DNA of 64,000 nucleotides from assembly GCA_028583415.1 (NCBI GenBank), contig CM053270.1, forward strand, positions 58,374,529-58,438,528, in the 5' to 3' direction. Positions 35,540 to 46,117 of this stretch are shown here, one piece after another. Within the stretch, counting starts at the first letter, position 1. Each line of letters begins with the position of its first letter. The notes below the pieces were generated by a model, which did no database searches, had not been told where the DNA came from, and was given only the letters and a program-made list of their open reading frames with translations. The position numbers and the translations under genes were made by a program. Origin of the DNA: Protea cynaroides. Taxonomy: Eukaryota > Streptophyta > Magnoliopsida > Proteales > Proteaceae.

Positions 35540-37450
35540 TTTAAAATCGCGAAAAAGTGAGATTTTTCTCACTTTTTCCTTCTCCTTCTCTCCGGTGGCG
35601 ATTCTTCTCTGGGTTCCGAGTTGCTACAGTTCGACCGGTGCTATTTGAGGCCGATTCCTTCCATTCAAGACCTAGCATATCGTCTCCAGGTAGGTCTCTA
35701 CCCTCTCTCTCATATTTTTAGGAGATTTTCATATCGTCTTTATGTAGAAATTTAGGTTTTTCTTTGTTCGAGATGTTTTAACCGTAGGAATTCTTTTCCT
35801 TTGGCTTAGAAAGGGTTTAGGGACCCCCAAGAGCAAAAGCCCTCAACTAATTTGGGGTTCCACCGCAAGGTTTTGATAAAAATCGAATTTTTCATCTTTT
35901 GACCTAGGTTTTCATGAAATTTCGAAATTTTTCTAATTTTTCTTAATTCTTGAAATTTCTTGAAATTTCTTGTTATAATTGCTTGTGATTGGATTATGGA
36001 AGAGTGTGGGGGTTACGTAAGTCCTCCTCCCCATGTTTTTGGGTGAGTTCGAGGCTTTTTCCCAATTTATAGCCGTTATGCTGCCGAAATTTCGAAAATT
36101 TCTAACTTTTTATCTTGTTTTCTTTTGTTTTACAGATTTTAAATGGCTCCTAGACGCACTCTCGGGCGCTCACATGGTTCTAGTTCTCGGGTTCTCTCTC
36201 CACCTACCCCTCAGCTAGATGAGCTATGGTTTCGCTCTTTGGAAGCTCAGGCTCAGTTTTCTTGGTTCGATGACAAGAGTATCGTATCCGGGCGACGGGT
36301 CAATGTGGGACAATTACACCGGTTTAACGTAGAGACAGCCTTTGGTGCTCTAGGTTGGCTGCCGGTTATTTCCTACACAGAGACCACACGTCCTAACCTG
36401 GTCAAGCATTTTTATTCAAATCTGGAGCTCGAAGGGGATGTCGAAGACCCGAACCAGTGTAGGGATCTGCGCATTACCAGTTACGTCCGGGGTGTATATA
36501 TTTCCTTCAACACCCACCAGTTGGCTGACCTACTTGGGGTTCCCAACGATGGAGATTTGGTATACTGCGCCCCCAAGGCGAAAGGTTACTTAACTGAGGA
36601 TTTGCGCCGAGAGATAGCGCATCAGATACTCAATCCTGGGGCTCCTATGAAGGCAGCTAGCTTGAGACCCATACCCCGGGTCTACAGCCGCATCATCCAG
36701 CACGATATAGTGCCACAGAGCGGTCACTACAATGAGTTGTCTCAGCTCACCCAGTACGTCACTTATTGCGTCTGCACCGGAGAGCGGATCTCACTTCCAT
36801 ACCTCATCATCCGGACTATGCATCGAGCGGCTGTGACCGATCGGGCCAGCAACCTTCCCTATGGCCGTCTCGTCACTTTCCTTCTTCGCCGTCTGGGCGT
36901 GAGTTTCAGAGGAGAGACAGCCGTCGAGGACTCCATGACCTCTGACATCGACTGGGATGCGATAAATAGGATGCAGATGGTTGACCTGCCCGTTAGCGAT
37001 GACGAGTTGGAGGCTCGCCCTCGTCCACTTGGGAGAGTAGCAGCAGCAGCAGCAGCAGCAGCCGCGGCCAATGCGGCCTATGCAGCAGAGATGGGGGATG
37101 ATGATGATGACGATGTAGTTGGGGAAGCACCAGTGCCTGCCCCACAGCCTCCACCTGTACCATCACCATCTGTTCCCACAGCTGGGCCATCTCAGCCCCC
37201 TCCCGACTCAGTGTTGGGTATGTTTACTGAGATCAGGGACACCCAGAGGGTCATCCTGGAGTCTCAGCGAGCGATGGGTCAGGAGTTGGGACGCCTGGCT
37301 CGTGGTCTACGGGTGACTCAGGACCAGGTGCACTGGCTTAGGGTCGCATACGAGCGGGACTATGATATAGCTGACCCCATACTCCCAGGCCTCCTACCCC
37401 ATGATTTCCATTTACTTTTCTTTTCACATGGCTGTTATATAACAGGGTAA
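35540..37450 (+). CDS. Intact antisense ORF of the Tekay-like element (plant-transposon-protein-like), with a 5' leader intron
   Basis: A 435-codon frame, ATG at 36143 to TAA at 37448-37450, running opposite to gag-pol between the primer site and gag. A leader intron GTAGGT...TTTTACAG (35690-36135) ends 7 bp before the ATG. Residues ~65-245 (LVKHFYSNLELEG, YVRGVYISFNTHQLADLLGV, SRIIQHDIVPQSGHYNELSQ, VTFLLRRLGV) resemble the 'putative plant transposon protein' domain of plant retroelements as I remember it. Then follow poly-Ala (11), poly-Asp (6), a Pro-rich stretch and a short helical end. No stop or frameshift was seen, unlike the decayed gag-pol. Function unknown. Exon 1 start is a guess. 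Not recognised as a host gene. Confidence 0.7.
35690..36135 (+). other. Predicted intron in the antisense ORF leader
   Basis: Donor CAG|GTAGGT at 35689-35690 and acceptor TTTTACAG| at 36135, with a T-rich stretch before the acceptor. The ATG lies 7 bp downstream. Splicing is inferred from sequence only. Confidence 0.5.
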
Positions 37451-37716
37451 CTTTCCGGTTTGTGGACTGTACCCTGTAGCACTATTGAATTTGATACTAT
37501 TTTTTCTATTTAATGAAAGTTTCATGGTTCTTCCTAACTAGTGTATGTGCACATATTAGGTTTCACATTTAGGATAGTACATTATTCTCTTTCTTAGTCC
37601 GTCTCAGGTATCAAACAATGCTTAGAGTGTGTTTGTATTAAGATTTTTTAAATGTTCCTAACTCAGTTCATCGACCCAGTTAAGTGCAGCATGGTTTGTT
37701 GGAACAGAGCCCGAGA

Positions 37717-37728
37717 GCTCTGATACCA
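37717..37728 (-). other. Primer binding site complementary to initiator-Met tRNA
   Basis: TGGTATCAGAGC on the minus strand, 3 nt from the LTR at 37732, which fixes the Tekay-like element as minus strand. Confidence 0.88.
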
Positions 37729-37731
37729 AGT

Positions 37732-40092
37732 TGTCACACCCCAATTCTGATCCAACCAGAACGGTGTGAGTGAACCGTCAACAAACCAACGGTTCACACC
37801 AGGATCTCGAATAGGCTGTGTCCACCCATACAAACCAATTACACATAACCACAATTAGAATATAAATATACAGCGGAAGACTTTAAATAGAATGAACCGA
37901 GTATCTATTGATAATTTAAATAAATATCCCATTATTCAAATTCAAAGATAAAAATAATAATCTTTTACGTCTCTTAATAACAAACAAAAATAAATGAAAT
38001 GAATAAATAAAAACCCATCACAGGTACACGCAGAAAGGGCACTCGCATGAAGCGTCATGCTCGTCCTGTCCTGCCTGTACATCCAACACCGCAGCACCAC
38101 CATACGCCGGAGCGTTTACGTAATCGTCCACAGTATAACCTGCATCCAGATCTAAAACAAGATGTGCACAAAGGGTGAGCTCACAACACAGCTCAGTAAG
38201 ACAATCAGACAGTTTCACAATATTATGCATGAGTAACAATCAATTTTATGCTGTGGTCTGGTTTTAAGTTTGCAACGTGCTATAGAAAGGTTTGGTGGCC
38301 CCCGCACCTCTATACACGAGTGTGTGGCGTCGCACAGTAATCACACTGCCACCAACCCACATGCACCCATCATGGAATAGAGATAGAGCTAAGGTATACC
38401 CGCACCTCCCCTGATACTCTACCCATACCAGTACCTAAGCCCCTACTGGCCAGGGCTCGCAAACTGGGCTCGCAACTAACCAATCATATATGTCAACAAT
38501 GTATGCTCTATCCCAGCACAGCCGTCTACGGCATAGAGATAGAGCTAGAGCGTGCAGGCCGGGTCGGAGACCTCCAAAACCTCACCTCCCCCTGATACCC
38601 TATGCGCAACTAACCCACTAGGATAGAAACAATACGCAGGTAGACCCTATCCCAACACAACTCCCTACGGCATAGAGATAGAGCTAAAGCATCGTGGACA
38701 AGGCAGCGTCGACTCGGAATCCTCAGTACCACCCAACGATGGTCGGGACAACATCAATATCGGAGACCAACGTACCACGATCTTCCCCTGATACCCCACC
38801 CGTACCAAGCATGTTAAGATAGAATACTACAAAAGGTGCCAGTGTGAAGAGCGATCCCAGGCCCATGCCCCACTCCACACACCAACGAAAACAATCACAT
38901 GCCTAACAATCACATCCTATGAATGCATGAACAATAATAATAACTGAAAGTAAAGGATGGCATGTGAATATGCACAAACATCACATCATAGATATTCAAT
39001 GATTAACAACGATTTACTGTCCATTAATTATTAGGTTTAGGTCAGATTCCCTTACCTGACGCTCGTTCGATAACTTGCTCCACGTCGCAAGGTCCAAACG
39101 ATAAGTCACAAAGTCCTACAATATTATTAGGGTTTCATTAGAACATATTGTTTAGGGTTTCACGTTGGTCGAAAACCAACAGAGATCACAACTACCCTCA
39201 CAGAGCTGACCGGTGGCATGTACCGGTCGCAGCTCTGTGGGAAAGACTGGCGACCGGTATGGTCAGCCGGTCCCCCACAAACAACCTCCCGAGAGGTAAC
39301 GGTCGCAACATACCGGTCGCACTATGTGCAACCGGTATAGTCGACCGGTATGTCTCCGGAAGACCATACATGGGTTCTTCGACTGCCGTCGATCATCCTC
39401 CACAGATTCTCAGGGTTTCTCCTATCTATTCTAAGTCTAGGCTTTGAATTAGAGTTATCCCCAACTCATTCAAGTCTCGTTTCGATGAATATCATCTCGA
39501 AACTCGAATCTAGGGTTTGACGGCAACTTATGGTTTATTGGCCAATTTAGGGTTTTAGATCAATACCTACTTTGCATGGTATTGATCCACCCACATAACT
39601 AACATAGGGTAAGAAGATGGATCCAAACACTTACCGTTGACAGGTGTAGCGAGAGCTTCGTCAAACGGTAATGGCGGCACCTCCTTCTTCTTCCTAGCTC
39701 CTTCTCCTTTCCAAGCTCTTTCTCTCCTCTAGGGTTTGTGAGAGACAATGGAAAGGATTTGAGGGGTTTAAAGGTGTATTTATAGGCTAGAAATAGGGTT
39801 TAGTATCCCTACTAGGATTAGGAAACTTTTAGGATTCGAAATCAGGAAAGCGGGACCCGCAGAGACCAATTTCCAAATTCCCGCACATAGCTGTGCAGGC
39901 CATACCGGTCGACCGGTACCATCATCCGGTACCATCGACCGGTATACCTAAAATCAGGTATATTGGTCGACTTCGGTCCGATTTCGTACCTGTTTGTTAT
40001 CAGCTTGCCCCGTCTGGCTCGGTGATGATCGGAAGACCTGTCACGACACAAAACCAAGGTTTAGACCGGGTTTTCAGAGTGCGGGTCTTACA
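37732..40092 (-). repeat. 5' LTR of the Tekay-like element (2361 bp)
   Basis: Near-identical to 27962-30319. A minus-strand TATA box TATAAATA lies at 39777-39784. It carries the same ACCGGTCGACCGGT clusters. Its end is followed directly by the GAAGC duplication at 40093-40097. Confidence 0.95.
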
Positions 40093-41135
40093 GAAGCGCT
40101 TGATGAAGTCCCGCAGGGACTCGTCCTTCTGCTGCTTGACCGTCGACAGATGGTATGAAGTCTTCTTGCGCACTCGGCTGGCTTGGAAGTACATCAAGAA
40201 TTTGTTCGACAGCTGTTCGAACGATGTAATACTCTTTGGGGGGAGGTTGTTGAACCAAGTACGAGTGGCGCCCCTAAGCGTTGAAGGAAACGCCCTACAG
40301 ATGAGGCTGTCGCTCAGAGGGTAGAATAGCGTCGTAGATACGAACGCATCCAGATGTTGCTCGGGGTCGATACTCCCATGGTACGAGTCCAGGACCGGCA
40401 TCTTGAAGTTATCAGGAGGGGGTACCCTCATGATCTCATCCGAGAGAGCCATAATTGCAGTATAGGCCGTCCTTGGCGGAGCTACCCGGTTCTGCTCCAC
40501 CTGCTGAAGCCGAGTGGTTAGCTCCAATAAAGGCAGCTCGACCTCGGACTGAGGCATATCCGGAGGTGGCGCAACCGTTCCAGGTGTCTCTACATTAACC
40601 CTCTCTTGGCGGAGGGCATCGAGGAAGGACCTTACGCCTCTCGCCGGAGGTGGCACTGCTGGCGCCTGGTGTTGATTTATCGGGGGATGCCGAGCGGCTG
40701 ACCCGGCCACACTCCGTCCAGGCGCTTGATCTCCCATGGGGGGATTATTTGGCAAGGTGCTGGTAGAAGCCGTCCTCGCCAACCGTGGATGGGCCACTGG
40801 CGGAACTTCAGGGGGTGGATTCGGTGTCGGATGGGGATTTTCTCCTCCTGCTGCCGAACCGCTTGCTCGGGTGCCCCTCAAGACTCTCGCTAGCTGTTCG
40901 ATTTGTTACCTCAGCTCATCGAACTGCTGACGAGTAACATACTGAGGGGGGGTGGTGGCGTCGCCGTTGGCGTATGACTTGGAGCCGGCACTGGTACCGG
41001 TGGTGGTATTAGTGCTGGTGCAGGCGTTGGCTCGCGATTTGTCCTCGTCGAACTTACGCTGCTGCCTACCTGAACATGCACAGACGGCTCCGAAGGGGCA
41101 TGAGATGTCTGTGCTCGAGTTCTTTTGTGAGCCAT
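40093..41135 (-). pseudogene. Gag, N-terminal half, Tat element
   Basis: Starts MAHKRTRAQTSHAPSEP at 41135, 51 bp inside the primer-site region, with a proline/serine-rich leader. The gag core in 40093-40881 has MALSDEIMRVPPPDNFKMPV, DSYHGSIDPEQHLDAF and TWFNNLPPKSITSFEQLS. The frame changes near 40911, and a TAA interrupts the joining segment (VTRQQFDEL then stop). The C-terminal half is at 27399-27961, beyond the nested element. Confidence 0.88.
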
Positions 41136-41185
41136 TGAAATGAGAGTGCTCGCGCGCTAATTTTCAAACTCAGTCAAAAGAGGCC

Positions 41186-41203
41186 CCACGGTGGGCGCCA
41201 AAC
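41186..41203 (-). other. Primer-binding-site region of the Tat element
   Basis: The minus strand reads TTTGGCGCCCACCGTGGGGC from the LTR end at 41204 inwards, a sequence I have seen next to the 5' LTR of plant Tat-type elements. I did not assign the primer tRNA. Confidence 0.65.
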
Positions 41204-41955
41204 TGTTACGGTTGAAAATCCCCCGTCGATCCGCGCTCTGAATGACCTGCAATCACAGAGATGAGACAAAGGAGTTGGGCGCCTAAGCCCCGGCTACACT
41301 CCGATGCCTAAGTCAGATTCCCAAAGTAAACAGTCAAGAGATAGCAGAATGCTATCTCCAGTTTAAAGAGTGTGGGACGATGAAAGAGTTTGAGCGTGTG
41401 AGAATGAGAGAGATATTGTGAACTAGCAATTTGTGCGTAAGCCCTTACCTTGAGGGGTTACCCTCTACTTATAGATTTGGAAGAAGCATGGAGGTACCAG
41501 GACTCAGGGAAGTAGATCGCCAATAGGATTGCCACGTGTCGCTCTGAGGGACACCTGTGTGGTAGACTCCGAGTAGGAGTAGGAGACCTTAGCCAAGGAA
41601 GCTAGGTCGGTCAGCTCTGGGACTGACACATGTCAATGTGTGAGTAATCACGGACCGTGATAGTCGGCGTCGTATCAGACTGGGAGAAGGACTCCTCGGA
41701 TGTAGCATAATCACATTAGGACTCTGACCACCGACTGGGAAACGTAGCCGGGTAGGACTATGACTCCAAGCGCTACCGTAGATAATGGTAACCAGACGGC
41801 GTAGGGCGTATGCGGCATGCCGGGCGCATGAGAGGCCGATGGCAAGGTACCGAATGCCTCATAAGCCGAGCGTAAGACACTCCGAGCGGTCGGCTCCGAA
41901 GGTGAAGCTTGACACGTGTAAGATTTTAAATGGATGAGATTTTTCCCACATAACA
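41204..41955 (-). repeat. 5' LTR of the Tat element (752 bp)
   Basis: Same length as the 17530-18281 LTR, TG...CA ends. Followed by ACTAT (41956-41960) and then the remainder of the DRP4-like 3' flank. Confidence 0.95.
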
Positions 41956-42044
41956 ACTATCATACCATAGTACCAAACCAAACAAGATCTTGCATCACCT
42001 ATAACCATTTATAGTAGACCACCCTGGAAGAGAAAGATCAGAAT

Positions 42045-42377
42045 TCATAAACCCAAATTAATATAGCCATTGGGTGTATCAATCCTATCCATGATCTTCC
42101 CCACAACCTCCTTGGATTCCCTAAGTTTCTTAGTACTCTGATTGAGCCGCTCACGTTTGGTAGCAACTGAAGGAGATTCTTCTAACAACCGTTCAATCCC
42201 ACCACCATTAGGTCTCATCAACTCAATCACTATCTTCTTCTCCATCTCTCCATTAACCAGCTTCTGCACACTGAACACAAGATGAAGAGCCAAGCTATAT
42301 ATCTACCAATCTCTGCAACACAGTTTCCCAATAAGTAGTGATTCTCATTCTCATGCCGAATGCCTTCTCTAACATGT
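42045..42377 (-). pseudogene. DRP4-like C-terminal (GTPase effector domain) fragment
   Basis: Matches the last ~110 codons of the complete gene at 49453-51519 (for example FSVQKLVNGEMEKKIVIEL and ESKEVVGKIMDRIDTPNGY), then loses all similarity at 42378. A 4-bp insertion near 42298 shifts the frame. The effector domain in a full protein folds against the stalk in self-assembly; this piece cannot act alone. The Tat element lies in its 3' flank, about 85 bp beyond the stop codon. Confidence 0.88.
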
Positions 42378-43321
42378 AGACACCATGCCTCACAACAACA
42401 AATTGGTCAGGCCTCTCATGTATACACACTCATCCTACAATCACATGCATTTGAATACGGTGCAAAATAAATAGCACAAGTAGCGACACAAGGTTTATGC
42501 GGTCTACCTCTACAATGTTAATATTAGTCCACAAGCAATACTCAAAATATACTATACCTAAAATATGCAAAATAGGGATATACAAAAATTAATTACCTCC
42601 TTCAGGATAATACCACAACTGACAGCTTTCTTGAAGCATCATCGGCTAGCCATACGGTGTAACTTGATATACACAACCTTGGTACACCATCCGATCCCAA
42701 GGGGGCTCAGATGCTCTTAAAAATGAATTTGGTGACGAGTCACCTTTGTTGGACTTTGTGTTGTCATTATTGGCAACTTGGCAGATGTGGAGAGTGGATG
42801 AGTATACGGTCAGAGAAATGAGGAGAGAGGGCATCAGTGCAGGAGAGAGAGTGTCAATATAGTGATAGAGCATGGTAGTGGTGTTGTGCAGTGGCAAAGA
42901 TGAAGTAGCCTTGGGTACGTGTTCTACAATGTTCTACAATCTCCACAGAGTGTTTGAGAAGATATGCAGTGAGTTGGTCGGGTTTCTAAATTGAGTTGAC
43001 TGGGCAGGAGTAGTTTCGATAGTGAATAGCTTTTTACATGTGTTCAGTGATGTCCTAAGCAGAACCAAGGTGACGAACTAAGTGTGGGAGTCCATGTGAG
43101 CATGCACACAAAGTTTTGGGTCTGAATTCCAAGGTTTCATAGAGTTTTGACTTTGAAGATATTTTTTGTGGGTCCTACTGCATTATCATGGCAATCAGAC
43201 ATTAGAAAAACGTAAAGCATCAAGTTAGCTTCACAATGCAAGTTGAATCACTTGATTCCGATATAAGACGAGGGAAATATTGCAATTCCTGTCGGATCGC
43301 GCAAAGAAGGTCAAAAATCCC
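42378..43321. other. No gene recognised
   Basis: Sequence unlike the DRP4-like gene. The stretch near 42640-42760 (gccatacggtgtaacttg ... gaatttggtgacgag) matches the repeated unit at 44908-45375, so it is probably a dispersed repeat. Nothing else was identified. Confidence 0.5.
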
Positions 43322-44900
43322 TGTTCTCGATGAGTATATGTGATATAGGGAAAATAATAATATTATATAAAAGTTAAAGGGCCTCTTTGTAATTATCTAA
43401 AGTTAAAGGATGGCGCGATAATTATCGTTAATTGGTAAAGAAACCTTTTGGATGGCTCAAAGGGAACCACGTCGCCCAGATCTGCATCTGAGGGCCCAGG
43501 AAAATTCAGTATCTAATGTATATCGGCGGTTGCGTCGTGATTTTTCCACGTGCCTTCTCGTTGGCTGGGTGCAACTTAAAGCTATGAGTCACGTCGCATG
43601 AAGGGTGCTCTTTGATTTGATGTGGCTCATGTACAGTGAGGAGTCGGCTTAGATCCTGATCCATCGAATAATATCAGCTCCGATCAAATCTAAAGCGATT
43701 GATGTAGATCCAGCGGCTCATGTCAAATCCTGCCTTTTTAAGGATATCTAACGGTCCTCAATGCAGGTTCTGTCTCTGCCAATGAGATCTCAACAACAAC
43801 ACTGACAAGTCAGAGGTGCGGTGGCTCCAATGTAGCGCGGGAGCACTGTATCACTCAAGAAGATTCCATTTAGACTAATTTTACTGGCTGAACTTCAAAC
43901 CCCTGGTCATCCGAGCTCCAAATCGAACCGTTCAACTTGCACTTTTCTTATTTTTCAAAGCTCTTTCCATTAAGATGCATTAGGAGATATGAAAACGAAG
44001 AAAGAAAAGTAAAATAGCCTAAAAACTATAAATAGGGGGTGTTCTCTATAATTTTTGGCTGTGGGAATCACAGTCAGTCTCTCTATTGCTCAGTATTGGA
44101 GTCTAGAGTGCCCATTAAAGGTTGATAGAGCTGTTATTGTATATCAATAGTGATTCTGATGTTGTGAGGAGAATAGATCCTTACAAACAAGATATGCCTT
44201 GTGAATCAAGTTATGTCATCATTGAAGACTATTGAAGGTTCCTGAGAGCAATGTGAAGCTTCAGAAATATTGTCTGCCATTTGAAAGCATTGTTTGTGAG
44301 GTTTTCTCAATTCCCTATTTGTTTATGCTTTCAATATATTGTATGCTAGCATAGGTGAAAGTTGTTGAATGCCTAGCTAGTGGGAAAATTGTAAGGCATT
44401 GTTATAAGCCTAAAACTACTTTTGTTTACTTCCCGTGGGTGTGGGTTAAGCGTGGTGTGTGCAGCATGTGCTGAACACTGGTACATTGATACCTGAATAC
44501 TAGCATTGTCATGCCCTCTCGATTTTATGCTGAAAAAATACAGAGTTTACATCCATGTCTTGCAAAAGACAAAAAATAGAGTATTGAGTATATATGGAGC
44601 CATTGGGCATTACTTTGTGGACTAGCCATCACACACTGTGTCGGTGAACCACGTATATCCTGTGTTATGAACTGTCTTTATTTTCATATATATTGTGAAA
44701 TGCGTAGAACGATTTGCAAGATGGGTGTACAAATCTGATAGACCTGACCACTGAGTGATAGCGAGGTAAATTTGCATATGATTGTGTGTGTGTGACAGTT
44801 TGATTCTCCATCAGTTTTGGATAGCAGTGAAAAAATTAAGAAAATTTTTTATACACTGATTCAACCCCCCCCCCCCTCCCTCTCAGTGTCAACTCAAGTT
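43322..44900 (+). repeat. Possible LTR or leader of an unclassified retroelement
   Basis: Long non-coding stretch with a TATA box TATAAATA at 44027-44034, a T-rich region beyond it and a poly-C tract (12 C near 44866-44879) followed by tccctctcag, a pattern resembling the ends of some plant retroelement LTRs. No flanking duplication or coding part was seen, so the assignment is weak. Confidence 0.3.
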
Positions 44901-44907
44901 CATCCAC

Positions 44908-45375
44908 CTTGTCATGATATGTCAGTTAAGACTAGAGCTGTCAGTTTTGATTTAAAAAACATGGGACAAATTTGGGATTATCCCACTCATGAGTAACGTG
45001 ATAACGATTTGTGGAGAGAACACGATTCAATGAATTGGTATCTTTTGTCGGTGGACCTGTGCCCGGGAAGCATTGCATCGAGTAGCCATATTGTGTAACT
45101 TGATATATGGGGCCCGATCCCAAGGGAATTGCTTAGATGCCCTTAAAAATGAATCTGGTGACGAATCACCTTGTCATGATATGTCGGTTGAGACTAAAGC
45201 TGTCAGATTTGAATTTAAAAAAGCGGGTCAAATTTGGATCCTTAGATAATCCTGATCACGAGTAATGCGATAATGATTTGCAGAGAGAACAGGATTCAAT
45301 GAATTGGTATCTTTTGTCGATAAACTTGTGTATGCGAAACACTATATCCCATAGCCATACGGTGTAACTCAATCT
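44908..45375. repeat. Tandem duplication of a ~262-bp unit
   Basis: Two copies start with cttgtcatgatatgtc at 44908 and 45170, sharing gattcaatgaattggtatc and the gccata(t/c)(g/t)gtgtaact end. A third, shorter match is near 42640. The family was not recognised. Confidence 0.8.
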
Positions 45376-45561
45376 ACACCCATAATACTAAGTTTTGGGA
45401 CGACAAACATTTGGGTATAGATACATACATGTATTAAACACAATCAAACTTCAATATGGGAATTGAAAATCCGGTTAAAAAAAACACAGATGGCATTAAT
45501 TTTTACGTGTTTAATATGTATTTAATATGACACATTTTTTTTTTACTGGACATATATCTAT

Positions 45562-46117
45562 TTGGTGGTGGTGGTGGTGGTGGTGGCGGCGGTGGTGCTG
45601 GTGGGTGGCGGCGGCGATAGTGCTGGTGGGTGGTGGTGGCAGTGGTGGTGGTGGGTGGTGGCAGTGGCAACAGTGGTGGTAGGTGGTGGGTGGGTGGTGG
45701 TGGCGACGGTGGTGGTGGTGGTGGTGATGGTGGAAGGTGGTGGGTGGTAGTGGTGGCGATGGTGGAAGGTAGTGGGTGGTGGTGGCGGCAGTGCTGGTAA
45801 GTGGTGGTGGTGGTGGCGGTGGCTGTGGCAGTGGTGGTAGGTGGTGGGTGGGTGGTGGTGGTGATGGTGGTGGTGGTGGCGGTGATGGTGGAAGGTGGTG
45901 GGTGGTAGTGGCGGCGATGGTGAAAGGTGGTGGGTGGTGGTGACGGCAATGGTGGAAGGTGGTGGGTGGTGGTGGCGACAGTGCTGGTAAGTGGTGGTGG
46001 TGGTGGTGGCAACGGCAGCGACGGTGGTGGTGGTGGTGGTGGTGGCGGTTGTGGGTGGTGGTGGGGATGGTGGCGATGGAGGGGTGGTGGTGATGATGGC
46101 AGTGCTAGTGGAGGTGG
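45562..46117. repeat. (GGT)n-rich minisatellite, about 555 bp
   Basis: Almost wholly GGT, GGC and GTG triplets in longer, shuffled 60-100-bp phrases (ggtggaaggtggtgggtggt recurs). Long frames on both strands are spurious Gly/Val- or Pro/Thr/His-rich ORFs. The G-rich strand could form G-quadruplexes. Confidence 0.95.

Larger units (their letters stand above)
27962..40092 (-). mobile_element. Tekay/Del-like chromovirus nested in the Tat gag
   Basis: 12.1 kb with LTRs of 2358 bp (27962-30319) and 2361 bp (37732-40092), TGTCACACCCC...GTCTTACA ends and a perfect GAAGC duplication. The primer site at 37717-37728 sets the minus-strand orientation. Internal order: primer site, a 5' leader with a plus-strand antisense ORF, gag, protease, RT, RNase H, integrase and chromodomain-like tail. 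The LTR size and tail fit the Tekay/Del lineage. Gag-pol is broken by several frameshifts and an integrase deletion. I count about 30 LTR differences by eye (about 1.2%), fewer proportionally than the outer Tat LTRs, as nesting requires. Confidence 0.95.
17530..41955 (-). mobile_element. Tat-lineage (Retand-like) Ty3/gypsy retrotransposon, interrupted by a nested element
   Basis: LTRs at 41204-41955 (5') and 17530-18281 (3'), both 752 bp with TG...CA ends, and a 5-bp duplication ACTAT at 17525-17529 and 41956-41960. On the minus strand: primer site, gag, protease, RT, RNase H, a second RNase H, integrase, tandem repeats, and an antisense gene before the 3' LTR. The extra RNase H and antisense ORF are known marks of the Tat lineage. 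Removing the nested 12.1-kb insertion leaves about 12.3 kb. It is inactive: gag, RT, integrase and the antisense gene all have stops. The uninterrupted target is preserved in the paralogue at 49364-49368. Confidence 0.95.

Noticed and set aside
36859..37190. Minus-strand Ala/Leu-rich ORFs
   Set aside because: Shadows of the poly-Ala, poly-Asp and Pro-rich part of the plus-strand 435-codon ORF.
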